Part shown: in pieces, positions 7,201 through 12,371 of the stretch | Position numbering within the stretch: position 1 is the stretch's first letter | How the letters are laid out: every line of letters starts with the position of its first letter | Source: an uncultured Blautia sp. | GTDB lineage: Bacteria > Bacillota > Clostridia > Lachnospirales > Lachnospiraceae | Length of the DNA stretch: 12,371 nucleotides | Assembly (NCBI GenBank): GCA_934394595.1 | Contig: CAKRRX010000075.1 | Span: 1 to 12,371, forward strand | Direction: 5' to 3' | Program-made: the position numbers and the translations under genes | The notes under the pieces: generated by a model | What the model saw: only the letters and a program-made list of their open reading frames with translations | Told to the model about the DNA's origin: nothing | Databases searched by the model: none

Positions 7201-8544
7201 ACCTGGTGCCAGAACCTTTTCCTTCCAATAAATAATGCGGTAGGAAGCTTCCGTCTTCTCCTTCCACTTTGCGGTCACGGTCATATCACCTGCCGGCATC
7301 GTTGCATTCGGAAGATTCCAGCCTTCAAAGTCAAACCCGGATCTGGTTGGCATTTTCCCCTCGGTGGCTACTTTTTGCCTGAAATACAGCGTTTCCTCTG
7401 GAATATAATTTCCTCCCTCACCCGTATCCCATGTGAGTTTGTACCGGTTCCTGTCATAGCGGATCTCCACCACGGTATCTCCTGCTTCCCTGATGCGTAT
7501 CTGCTCAAAAGGCTGTGCTGTAAATCCCTCATATGTCTTTGCCTGTGCAGTTGTCTTTTCACCTGTAACGCCGCTTACTGTTTCCGAAGAATCTTCAACA
7601 TAAGTGGTCTGTCCGCTTTCATCAGGCAACGATTCCAACAAATATTTTACTTTATAGGTCGTTTGTGCGCCTGTGTAAACGACTTTCACAGTTTTCGCTT
7701 CCTGCACAATTCCCTGAAACGTCACGCTTTCCTGATCTGCTGTATACCCATCCAGTACCGGCGTGGGGATCGTCTCATTTATGTATGCTCCAATTTCCAG
7801 ATCAGCAACCCAGGACGCTCCTGCCACAGACTGCTTATCAGAAAATACATAATCGATACGATACTCCACCTGCGCATTAAGATCCGAATATGAGGCCGTA
7901 AGGATCATATCCGACTGTACATTGCTCAGATCTTCAAGGAGTGTTCCATCCGGCATGATCCACCCGACAAACTTTTTATTCTCCACCTTCGGCGCTGCCG
8001 GTGCAACGGCAGCATCTCCGGCTGCAATGAATTGTTTGGTAAGTTCCTGTCCGTCTTTACCAAGGAATGTTACTTCATAATAAATGACCTCATTTCCTTT
8101 ATGATCCTTTTCCTCTACACTTAATAAGCCAATATTATTGGCAAGTACCTTTTCTGTCGTTTCTGCAGGCTTTTCGATTGTCTGTACCGGTATTTCTGTC
8201 GGTTTTTCGGGCATTTTCGTCGGCTGTACCGGGGGTTCTACCAGTGTTTCGGGCATTTCCGTTGGCTGTACCGGTTTTTCGGGCATTTCCGTCGGCTGCA
8301 CCGGTTTTTCGGGCATTTCCGTCGGCTGCACCGGTTTTTCGCTCTGTTCTTCAACGGGGGCTGCCAGTGCCTCTTTTTCTTCCGTACATTCTTCAGGATC
8401 TTCCTCTGCTCTCATCTTCTCAGTTATAATTTCCCCACTCTCAGACACATCCATAGCTAAAACCGATGTCCCAAGTGAATAAAATAACAACAAAGCAGTG
8501 AGAAATGCCGCGAGAATACGAACTCCACTTCTTTTTTGTTTCAT
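4267..8544 (-). CDS. Large cell-wall-anchored repeat protein with InlB-like, MucBP-like and MBG-like modules
   Basis: A 1,425-aa exported surface protein, probably an adhesin or mucus-interacting protein; the ligand is unknown. I chose ATG 8544 over the in-frame ATG 8577 because GAGGT lies 8 nt before it and the product then begins with a classic signal peptide (basic MKQKR, hydrophobic 8-27, SVLA near 30). Modules in order: acidic segment 34-70; Pro/Thr decapeptide repeats 70-128; InlB-type repeats with F-x-G-W cores at 192, 406, 697 and 774, each closing with an A-x-W/Y-like strand; MucBP-like stretches near 226-290, 295-365, 433-508 and 951-1022; MBG-like domains marked IYDG 1033, TYDGTPL 1113, VYDGTPL 1195 and VFDGTPL 1282. 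The C-terminus has a Thr/Pro/Lys stalk (1369-1388), the sorting motif APRTG (1388-1392), a membrane span (1399-1416) and RRHK. No sortase gene is in the window. Confidence 0.93.
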   Translation of the reverse strand: MKQKRSGVRILAAFLTALLLFYSLGTSVLAMDVSESGEIITEKMRAEEDPEECTEEKEALAAPVEEQSEKPVQPTEMPEKPVQPTEMPEKPVQPTEMPETLVEPPVQPTKMPEKPTEIPVQTIEKPAETTEKVLANNIGLLSVEEKDHKGNEVIYYEVTFLGKDGQELTKQFIAAGDAAVAPAAPKVENKKFVGWIMPDGTLLEDLSNVQSDMILTASYSDLNAQVEYRIDYVFSDKQSVAGASWVADLEIGAYINETIPTPVLDGYTADQESVTFQGIVQEAKTVKVVYTGAQTTYKVKYLLESLPDESGQTTYVEDSSETVSGVTGEKTTAQAKTYEGFTAQPFEQIRIREAGDTVVEIRYDRNRYKLTWDTGEGGNYIPEETLYFRQKVATEGKMPTRSGFDFEGWNLPNATMPAGDMTVTAKWKEKTEASYRIIYWKEKVLAPGEAAGGLKGYDYESSITGTGAVGTAIPDAPLKNYEGFYYNKEDSNVTITRDGTAVKNVYYRRNIYTITFYKVEKDGAKYKATLDNSLTIRAQYGQDVSQKWSERCQGSKWAVNFDSSTGALHPWYTMIANMPAQNIVAYQDQLQTGATITFYIEDLEGKRQIYRQFSTSRFNRLMEVDKQSIDGFTFYEWKRNKDSDGDPWLYYTRNSYQIAFENCGWTSNKWLKYEEKLENVKPKTAYKPYGMDEDYVFTGWYTSEACTEDVRVNWDEGMPSHDIRIFAGWAKPDYTVSFEANATDIQNQGVLADKTVKKYDTVTLPVPQREGDTFLGWYKDQGFKDIFAEGTKITQNITLYARWKSADVLSYDVVAKDENGNELYRSSKSAFRNETVNEKAPGASENPVLARYYTNELVKNALISREGQEIVFVYTKLKIWRYTVKYQCAGIDIETKLTADTAANFQTVVYKPVDGYQLASGQKARAVIQRPENSSSTGTVEYIFQYTKISTDYRIEHYLQNADGTYGPSPEEAETISDVAVGAYVQAMPRSYEGYTVKSGTREMSGAVKGDGSLTLKVYYDRKDFGVTDYAGIYDGESHSVVVTPTGIEGDTLWYQKKNGDWSTLLPEFEDAGTYWVNVKVKDKNGIDSPAKTATVMIYQAMLTVTTLDATKTYDGTPLTANGTVEGLVNGETVSFSVNGFQRTVGESKNTYQLVWNKTAAKDNYILTENIGTLKVTRGAIDQFVTLEPKDALKVYDGTPLETEKAQAADLNKNRLTVEYSADGRNWFTDPEKLTAIEVSDSKIIQVRVSCAECYEGYVTGTQSLTIAKCPITITADSGSKVFDGTPLVKDSFTITGGSLAEGEKCKVTVEGSQTDVGEGQNRIKEVVIHTSTGGSSEKDTTENYDIRTVNGTLTIMENTEDGLKISLTPAVKATATPAPKSEKKSEAPRTGDDTDIVRWLFLMAAAMAIVFAGVLARRHKNDSL
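8203..8340. repeat. 30-bp coding tandem repeat (decapeptide EMPEKPVQPT)
   Basis: Three contiguous 30-bp units (8245-8274, 8275-8304, 8305-8334) plus a fourth copy at 8203-8232, separated by 12 bp. The units at 8275 and 8305 are identical; the others differ from them at two or three bases. A 6-bp start of another unit follows at 8335. The array encodes Pro-rich decapeptides near the N-terminus of the surface protein. The near identity points to recent expansion by slippage or recombination. Confidence 0.93.
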
Positions 8545-8551
8545 ACGCTTT

Positions 8552-8556
8552 ACCTC
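8552..8556 (-). promoter_or_regulatory. Ribosome-binding site deciding the surface-protein start
   Basis: GAGGT lies 8 nt before ATG 8544. The longer in-frame start at 8577 is preceded only by TTTCAAATAAG, without a Shine-Dalgarno sequence. The internal start also places the basic n-region of the signal peptide at the very N-terminus. Confidence 0.75.
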
Positions 8557-8602
8557 GTTTCTGTACGCTCTTTTCATCTTATTTGAAAATATATTGGATA
8601 TC

Positions 8603-8632
8603 TTTATACTATATAAAAGACAACAAATTCAA
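8603..8632 (-). promoter_or_regulatory. Promoter candidate for the surface-protein gene
   Basis: On the minus strand TTGAAT (8632-8627) is followed by an 18-bp spacer and TATAAA (8608-8603). An overlapping TATAGT lies 4-5 bp upstream of the -10. The leader to ATG 8544 would be about 50 nt. Confidence 0.5.
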
Positions 8633-8706
8633 AATTCTTTCATACAAATGAAGATTTTTTTCACATTTGTAATTCTATTTTGACTGTTTTAAGTGTTTCT
8701 GGAATC

Positions 8707-8738
8707 AAAAAAGCAGGGCATGCAATCGTTGCATGCCC
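8707..8738 (-). terminator. Intrinsic terminator, minus strand
   Basis: On the minus strand GGGCATGCAA, a 3-nt loop and TTGCATGCCC (8738-8716) form a perfect 10-bp stem, followed by TGC and T6 (8712-8707). This is the only good minus-strand terminator downstream of the secreted-protein gene ending at 9040, about 300 bp away. It also insulates the surface-protein promoter. Confidence 0.85.
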
Positions 8739-8773
8739 TCACACGGCTTCTTCGCCCGAAGATGTTCTATATA

Positions 8774-8974
8774 CTATAAATGAGCAAATTTAAAAAATTA
8801 CACAAAGTTATACTGCCACTTTCATAAATGCATCAAAATCATTACTTGCCTTTGCACATTGGAATATATACCGATATTTTTCTTGCTGAATAGTTTGGTC
8901 ACTTTCATTATACAACATAATCGAATTTAAGGTGCCTTTCTTTTATGCAAAATCACGAACTTGCTCATTTATAG
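8774..8974. repeat. About 200-bp element with 17-bp inverted terminal repeats (MITE-like candidate)
   Basis: Left end CTATAAATGAGCAAATT (8774-8790); the right end (8958-8974), read in reverse complement, is CTATAAATGAGCAAGTT, 16 of 17 identical. Both ends are flanked outside by ATA (8771-8773 and 8975-8977), a possible 3-bp target duplication that could be chance in such AT-rich DNA. The interior is AT-rich without a transposase. The element sits between the secreted-protein stop and its likely terminator, consistent with insertion into a 3' untranslated region. Alternatives are a gene remnant or a chance inverted repeat. Confidence 0.4.
8808..8918 (-). pseudogene. Possible gene remnant or micro-ORF (36 aa) inside the inverted-repeat element
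   Basis: ATG 8918 to TAA 8808-8810 encodes 36 residues beginning MLYNESDQTIQQEKYRY and ending AFMKVAV. The composition looks protein-like, not random AT-rich translation. Upstream, the same frame continues through KKGTLNSI before meeting a stop, then VRDFA, which suggests a decayed longer reading frame. There is no ribosome site at a useful distance. I do not recognise the family. Confidence 0.25.
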
Positions 8975-9039
8975 ATACATAGTTTCTTTCTGTGTGTCTA
9001 CGAAAATTCTATAACAGGAATCAGTTTTTTACCGAAAAT

Positions 9040-9897
9040 CTATTCCTCTGCTGCAGAAGCAGGCGTTCCGATCAGTGAGTACTCAAATTTGGAAGAACCG
9101 TTTGAGTTCGGCAGTGTGACGACCAGATTAAGTGGAGACTCTTTATCCTCACTTACTACCTTTGCACAGGGAATCGCCACTATAATGTCCATCTCTGTAA
9201 GAGGTGCAAGCTTTGGACTGTCTCCTACTGAACCATTTCCTGTAAACTCATACCCGTACTTCTCATTGCTTGCAGCGCAGTAACAGGTACTGTCTCCGGT
9301 TGTGGTAAATTCAAAACCATCATTATAATCCAATATATAATCACTGAAATAGGTTTTGAAGTCCTTCTCCTCTTTTGAGATATTTTTTACGTGAAAAGCG
9401 GCGCAGAAAAATGTCATTCCATCGTCTGCTGTCACAGCGCTTTTCCCTGCAGTGGCAAACTGATTTCCCAGGCTGTCAGAAAATCCCACCTCAGTCAAGG
9501 TCATTTCCAGCAGATCCGTATCTGCCACCTCTCCTACAAACAACTGCTCCATAGGAAAATCTTCCTTTTTCACAAAAGTATCCTGATTGTCACGGATAAC
9601 CCCTTCCAGCTGAAGCACCCCATCTTCTTCCGAAATTTCAAAAAGATCACTGGATCCGTTCATTCCAAAGGTGATGATCTTATCTCCTTCCACATCCCAG
9701 ATGCTTGACCATGAGGTATCTCCCTGATCAAGGTTCATCAGTGTGTCATCAAAATCCAGCTGCCAGCCTTTTTCAAGCCCATACCAGGTGCCAATAAAAT
9801 CATTTTTCTCATATGCCTGGGCAGTCAACGGAATTGCACAGATCCCGGTAAGTGTCAGTACAGCAGCTCCCAATATTTTTCTTTTTTTCCCTTTCAT
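9040..9897 (-). CDS. Secreted protein of unknown function, two-domain, Sec signal peptide
   Basis: A 285-aa exported protein. I chose ATG 9897 rather than the in-frame 9924 because GGAGGAG lies 7 nt upstream of it. The product then starts with a standard signal peptide: KGKKRK, hydrophobic 8-25, cleavage likely after AQA (26-28). The mature N-terminal part (about 32-105), beginning FIGTWYG, is rich in beta strands and resembles small lipocalin-like or DUF-type Gram-positive domains. A second part (about 118-278) resembles the Ig-like DUF4352/DUF5067 type of secreted domain, with alternating strands and the phrase FHVKNISKEEKDF (168-180). There is no sortase motif, lipobox or C-terminal anchor, so it is probably released. 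Cysteines are few (165, 205, 207 and 244 in the mature protein). It has its own promoter and is divergent from the cupin operon. Confidence 0.85.
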   Translation of the reverse strand: MKGKKRKILGAAVLTLTGICAIPLTAQAYEKNDFIGTWYGLEKGWQLDFDDTLMNLDQGDTSWSSIWDVEGDKIITFGMNGSSDLFEISEEDGVLQLEGVIRDNQDTFVKKEDFPMEQLFVGEVADTDLLEMTLTEVGFSDSLGNQFATAGKSAVTADDGMTFFCAAFHVKNISKEEKDFKTYFSDYILDYNDGFEFTTTGDSTCYCAASNEKYGYEFTGNGSVGDSPKLAPLTEMDIIVAIPCAKVVSEDKESPLNLVVTLPNSNGSSKFEYSLIGTPASAAEE

Positions 9898-9904
9898 TTT
9901 CGAT

Positions 9905-9911
9905 CTCCTCC
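9905..9911 (-). promoter_or_regulatory. Ribosome-binding site deciding the secreted-protein start
   Basis: GGAGGAG (9911-9905 on the minus strand) lies 7 nt before ATG 9897. It falls inside the reading frame if the longer start at 9924 is used, and no comparable site precedes 9924. Confidence 0.85.
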
Positions 9912-9947
9912 ATGCATTTTTCACAGTTTTTGTATCACTTTTCTATG

Positions 9948-9976
9948 AGTTTATCAACATTTTCACAGTATGTCAA
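9948..9976 (-). promoter_or_regulatory. Sigma-A-type promoter of the secreted-protein gene
   Basis: On the minus strand a perfect TTGACA (9976-9971) is followed by a 17-bp spacer and TAAACT (9953-9948, 4 of 6). The leader to ATG 9897 would be about 44 nt and includes GGAGGAG. Confidence 0.7.
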
Positions 9977-10007
9977 TTGGGGCTCGGAAAACATTATGGT
10001 GATTTTT

Positions 10008-10020
10008 ACACAAATTGTGT
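10008..10020. promoter_or_regulatory. Perfect 6-bp palindrome in the divergent intergenic region
   Basis: ACACAA-a-TTGTGT lies between the promoter of the minus-strand secreted-protein gene and the plus-strand cupin operon. Its position, about 30 bp upstream of the minus-strand -35 and just upstream of the plus-strand promoter zone, suits a shared operator. No regulator is encoded nearby, and a chance AT-rich palindrome is possible. Confidence 0.3.
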
Positions 10021-10071
10021 TCGTTTTTCTTAATTGCAAAGCAAAGACTGCCATGCTACCATAAAATTATG

Positions 10072-10131
10072 ATATCAGGCGTATGCCCTGGCGCAATAGG
10101 GTGTTGCTATGCCAGGTAAACTGCCTGATAT
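10072..10131 (+). promoter_or_regulatory. Structured leader or operator upstream of the cupin operon
   Basis: Nested inverted repeats: ATATCAGGC (10072-10080) with GCCTGATAT (10123-10131), 9 bp perfect; CCTGGC (10087-10092) with GCCAGG (10111-10116); GCAA (10093-10096) with TTGC (10104-10107) around a 7-nt loop. TAAAAT and TATGAT (10062-10073) just before it look like -10 elements without a clear -35. The structure ends 38 bp before the cupin ATG. It could be a cis-acting RNA in the 5' leader or a DNA operator. It matches no riboswitch consensus I know, and no terminator hairpin follows it. Confidence 0.5.
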
Positions 10132-10169
10132 ATTTCGAAATCAAAATGTAAAATTGGAGGGAAAGTACC

Positions 10170-10547
10170 ATGTCAGATGGAAAAGTAAGAGCATTTCATG
10201 TTGATGACAAAGACTGGATCAAGATTTTTGATGAACATATGCAGCAGCATATTTTTGACAAGCGCATGATCAGCGCAGAGGACGAGGGAATTATGATCAA
10301 TTTTTCCAGATATCCTGCCGGATATTATAAGACACCACACAGACATCATTGTAGCCATGGAATTTATGTCATTTCCGGAAAGCTGAGAACCGATGAAGGT
10401 GTATTCGGTCCCGGAAGCTTTGTATGGCACAGCGAGGGTTCTCTTGCACGCCACGGCGCTACCGATGACGAGGACTGCGTATTTCTTTTTGTCACAAACA
10501 AACCTTTTGATATTATTTATGAAGATCCAGAGGAAGAAAAAGAATGA
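10170..10547 (+). CDS. Small cupin-fold metal-binding protein (ChrR-like cupin)
   Basis: A 125-aa single-domain cupin, cytosolic, function unknown. Cupin motif 1 is seen as H57-R-H59-H60-C-S-H63-G, with His63 where many cupins have the Glu ligand, followed by G70-K-L. The second motif is P81-G-S-F-V-W-H87 with further His at 95. Several His residues could bind one metal ion. The acidic C-terminus is EDPEEEKE. GGAGGG lies 8 nt before ATG 10170. The gene overlaps the Nim-like flavoprotein by 4 bp (ATGA), so the two probably act together, perhaps in oxidation or detoxification of a small molecule. The substrate is not deducible. A structured leader precedes it. Confidence 0.88.
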   Translation: MSDGKVRAFHVDDKDWIKIFDEHMQQHIFDKRMISAEDEGIMINFSRYPAGYYKTPHRHHCSHGIYVISGKLRTDEGVFGPGSFVWHSEGSLARHGATDDEDCVFLFVTNKPFDIIYEDPEEEKE

Positions 10548-11092
10548 CCGATCACAGCAAGCTTACCATGTGTCACGCAGACAGGCGTGTCTCAGATCCC
10601 AAATATCTTCTTGAAATGCTGAAATTAAATGAATTCTGTACCGTTGCATTTCATGATGAGCCATTCCCTTACGTGGTACCCATGAATGCCGGTTTTGAAT
10701 GGAATGAAGGGGAGCCCCTTACAGCCTGGCTCCATATGGCAGTTCGTGGCCACAGACTGGATCTGATTCAAAAAAATCCCAACTGCGCTCTCAATGTCAG
10801 CACCTGGCTGGACCGCGTGGGACACAAAAGATACCGCAAAGAACCTCATGACTATAGAAGTGTTACCATCTTTGGAAAAGCCGAGATCATCTCTGCTGAT
10901 ACCCCGGAAGAATATCTCCACGGCCTGGGAATCCTGGCAGAACAGCATGGAAGGGCAAAGCCTCTTCGCATCACCGATTCCCTGCGGGAGTCTCTGCTGA
11001 TACTGAAGATCAATGCCTGTGAGGTAACCGGAAAAGCACAATATCCCCTTACCAGCTTTGAAGATATCCCCATTCCGCCACTTGAAGATTAA
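10544..11092 (+). CDS. Pyridoxamine 5'-phosphate oxidase-like / Nim-type flavin-binding protein
   Basis: A 182-aa protein of the split beta-barrel FMN-binding superfamily. The order of features is that of NimA-like nitroimidazole-reductase relatives: an N-terminal C-x-A-D-R-R-V-S-D (10-18), a strand-turn CTVAFHDEPFPYVVPMN (32-48), HMAVRGHRLDLIQKNPNCALNV (64-85), which pairs the flavin phosphate region with the helix, and VTIFGKAEII (107-116). The length (about 150-190) is normal. The start overlaps the cupin stop as ATGA, with GAGGAAG 7 nt upstream. Family members bind FMN or heme and reduce or sequester small molecules; actual nitroimidazole resistance cannot be claimed. A strong terminator follows immediately. 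Confidence 0.88.
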   Translation: MTDHSKLTMCHADRRVSDPKYLLEMLKLNEFCTVAFHDEPFPYVVPMNAGFEWNEGEPLTAWLHMAVRGHRLDLIQKNPNCALNVSTWLDRVGHKRYRKEPHDYRSVTIFGKAEIISADTPEEYLHGLGILAEQHGRAKPLRITDSLRESLLILKINACEVTGKAQYPLTSFEDIPIPPLED

Positions 11093-11142
11093 AAAAACAG
11101 GCAAGAGTCATTTTTTCGTGACTTTCGCCTGTTCTTTCTTTT
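11091..11142. terminator. Bidirectional terminator between convergent genes
   Basis: AACAGGC (11096-11102) pairs with GCCTGTT (11127-11133); inside, AGAGTCA (11104-11110) pairs with TGACTTT (11119-11125), with one A-C mismatch between the blocks. On the plus side CTTTCTTTTC follows. On the minus side a run of T7 follows the stem. It serves both the Nim-like gene (stop at 11092) and the zinc-ribbon gene ending at 11192. Confidence 0.92.
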
Positions 11143-11191
11143 CACTTCGCTTCTTTTACATTTCTATGAGCTACAAATGTCCTTTTTCCGA

Positions 11192-12127
11192 TTAATACAT
11201 GCCGTAATATGTACTACTTCCCTGCAGGGAGGAAATCATATCCTTTCCTAACAGATAGGTTACAAGAAGTGCTGCAATGATCACACAGATTTTTACAATA
11301 GCAAAGGCGAAAACTTTTTTGTTCTCATCTCCATCTGTTACATTTCTGTAGGATGCGTATTCTGCAAAAGGAACCACAAAGCTTGCTGCAAGGAATACAG
11401 CGATTCCCAGTCCCTGTGAAGCCATCATTAAAATCGCAGAAATTACAGTGATCACAGTCCCAAATACTGCCTTTACGCCAACTACTGAGAACATAGCATT
11501 CACTGAAGTCTCACACTTAAATGCACCGGATAATACTTTCAAAAGCCATGCTTCCAGACTGTCAAGACCTACTGTGAGAAGCAGAGTAAGGATAATGGCG
11601 CTTGCATAGGGAAGTCCCAAAATGCCATCCAGTTCACTATTCAGTCTCATGAAGAGAATCATGATCATGATCAGAAAGATCACACACTTTGCAATAAGAA
11701 GCCTTAAGCCTGGTTTCACAGAACCATCTGCTGCCATAAGTTCAGACTTGGAGACAGGTCTTTTTAATACGTCCACAGCGTCCAGCGCCATTTCTTTGAG
11801 CATCGCAAGAATTTCCGTACCTTTTTCTTTCATTTTCTCGGTATCAACAGATCTTGGTGCTGACTGTGGGTTCTGACCTGGCTGACCTTGTCTTGTGTAC
11901 TGTGCCTGCTGAGTATATCTTGGCTGCTGGGTACTCTGACTATTCTGCCTCGGCTGCTGGGCCCTCTGGCTGGTATAATGCTCTGCCTGAATATTCTGAT
12001 CTGCCTTTTCTGGCTGCACTGGCTGCTGTGTATGCTGCACTGGTCTCATCTGCGGTGCAGCTCCGGTCTGTGTACAGGTGCATACTTCGCCGTCTTCCAG
12101 TTTTTTACCACATTTAGTACAATACAT
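11192..12127 (-). CDS. Zinc-ribbon, Q-rich linker, five-TM membrane protein (Yip1-like)
   Basis: A 311-aa membrane protein. The N-terminus is a zinc ribbon with C3-x2-C6 and C16-x-C18. A Gln/Pro/Thr-rich low-complexity linker spans about 20-92. A charged amphipathic stretch (96-130) leads to about five predicted membrane helices: 142-162, 172-192, 212-236, 238-258 and 273-294. The organisation (zinc ribbon plus Yip1-like bundle) is common among uncharacterised Firmicutes proteins; the function is unknown. AAGGA lies 9 nt before ATG 12127. The gene is monocistronic with its own promoter and the shared terminator at 11091-11142. The C-terminus ends in SSTYYGMY. The YIP1-family label is from architecture, not alignment. 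Confidence 0.85.
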   Translation of the reverse strand: MYCTKCGKKLEDGEVCTCTQTGAAPQMRPVQHTQQPVQPEKADQNIQAEHYTSQRAQQPRQNSQSTQQPRYTQQAQYTRQGQPGQNPQSAPRSVDTEKMKEKGTEILAMLKEMALDAVDVLKRPVSKSELMAADGSVKPGLRLLIAKCVIFLIMIMILFMRLNSELDGILGLPYASAIILTLLLTVGLDSLEAWLLKVLSGAFKCETSVNAMFSVVGVKAVFGTVITVISAILMMASQGLGIAVFLAASFVVPFAEYASYRNVTDGDENKKVFAFAIVKICVIIAALLVTYLLGKDMISSLQGSSTYYGMY

Positions 12128-12162
12128 TTTATCATTTCCTTTCCGTAAGTGTATTTATTTAA

Positions 12163-12191
12163 ATTTTACAGCCCTTGTATCTTTCAGTCAA
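12163..12191 (-). promoter_or_regulatory. Promoter of the zinc-ribbon membrane protein, with inverted repeat over the -35
   Basis: On the minus strand TTGACT (12191-12186) is followed by a 17-bp spacer and TAAAAT (12168-12163), both 5 of 6. An inverted repeat CCCTTG/CAAGGG (12172-12177 and 12189-12194, 11 bp apart) overlaps the -35 and spacer and could be an operator. Confidence 0.75.
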
Positions 12192-12287
12192 GGGATTTTG
12201 CCACTTATAACCGCAATTTAACAATTTTCAGTTACTGGTTTTTTCTTTTCAAAAATGGGCTGGAAAAAAGAACAGTTTTCCTGTAAG

Positions 12288-12371
12288 ATGTCAGTAAGGA
12301 GGAACCTGATTTTTACTTTACAAAAGATAACCGTCGGAATTTTCCGAACTATACTATACATTTCGATAACA
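12288..12371 (+). CDS. Possible start of a gene running off the window
   Basis: ATG 12288 opens a frame of 28 codons to the window end, beginning MSVRRNLIFTLQKITVGIF and turning hydrophobic. There is no good ribosome site before this ATG; AAGGAGG lies inside the frame at 12296-12302, with no ATG, GTG or TTG at a proper distance after it. The segment 12192-12287 holds nothing else I can support. Weak call. Confidence 0.25.
   Translation, partial: MSVRRNLIFTLQKITVGIFRTILYISIT

Noticed and set aside
8203..8340. CRISPR-like periodic repeats
   Set aside because: The 30-bp units are contiguous without spacers and keep a coding frame encoding EMPEKPVQPT; this is a protein repeat.
8138..8482. Plus-strand repetitive ORFs (114 and 83 aa)
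   Set aside because: They are antisense shadows of the Pro-rich repeat region of the surface protein.
8577..8577. Longer start codon for the surface protein
   Set aside because: There is no ribosome site, and it would add 11 residues ahead of a complete signal peptide; ATG 8544 is better.
10625..11104. 159-aa minus-strand ORF
   Set aside because: It is antisense to the Nim-like gene and begins inside the terminator; no family features are visible.

Overview
The window looks like a chromosomal segment of a low-GC, anaerobic Firmicute, most likely a gut Lachnospiraceae-type Clostridia. The reasons are the AT-rich intergenic DNA, strong AGGAGG ribosome sites, an operon of Firmicutes-like housekeeping genes, an InlB/MucBP/MBG-type surface protein with a non-canonical sortase signal, and zinc-ribbon membrane and Nim-like proteins typical of that group. 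This assignment is inferred from gene content and was not tested by alignment.

Layout. (1) 1-184: a minus-strand tRNA-Pro(UGG), cut at its 3' end by the window edge, behind a perfect-consensus promoter. (2) 185-416: AT-rich spacer with two hairpins whose T-runs face the plus strand. (3) 417-3703: a minus-strand cluster, in transcription order rhodanese, YfcE-type phosphodiesterase, THUMP-type 23S rRNA methyltransferase, RdgB (XTP/dITP pyrophosphatase) and a second phosphodiesterase. The last three genes are joined by ATGA overlaps. (4) 3741-4206: a previously uncalled 56-aa Asn/Ser-rich ORF with an ideal ribosome site and a possible forespore (sigma-F-like) promoter, between two hairpins. (5) 4267-8632: a 1,425-aa secreted, cell-wall-anchored repeat protein. 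(6) 8633-9039: a terminator plus a roughly 200-bp element bounded by 17-bp inverted repeats. (7) 9040-9976: a secreted 285-aa protein of unknown function. (8) 9977-11092: a plus-strand pair, a cupin and a Nim-like flavin-binding protein, behind a strongly structured leader. (9) 11091-11142: a bidirectional terminator. (10) 11192-12191: a zinc-ribbon/Yip1-like membrane protein with a good promoter. (11) 12288-end: a possible edge gene.

How the genes fit together. The 417-3653 cluster mixes nucleotide-pool sanitation (RdgB), rRNA modification (RlmL-like) and metallophosphoesterases, a housekeeping set also seen in part in Bacillus, where rdgB neighbours an MJ0936-like phosphoesterase gene. The cupin and flavoprotein genes overlap by 4 bp and are probably co-expressed, perhaps for redox or small-molecule detoxification; the substrate cannot be read from sequence. 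The surface protein and the secreted protein are separate monocistronic units facing the cell exterior. No CRISPR array, intact transposase, prophage gene or obvious defence system is present. The most novel-looking items are the tiny Asn/Ser-rich ORF, the inverted-repeat element at 8774-8974 and the structured leader at 10072-10131.
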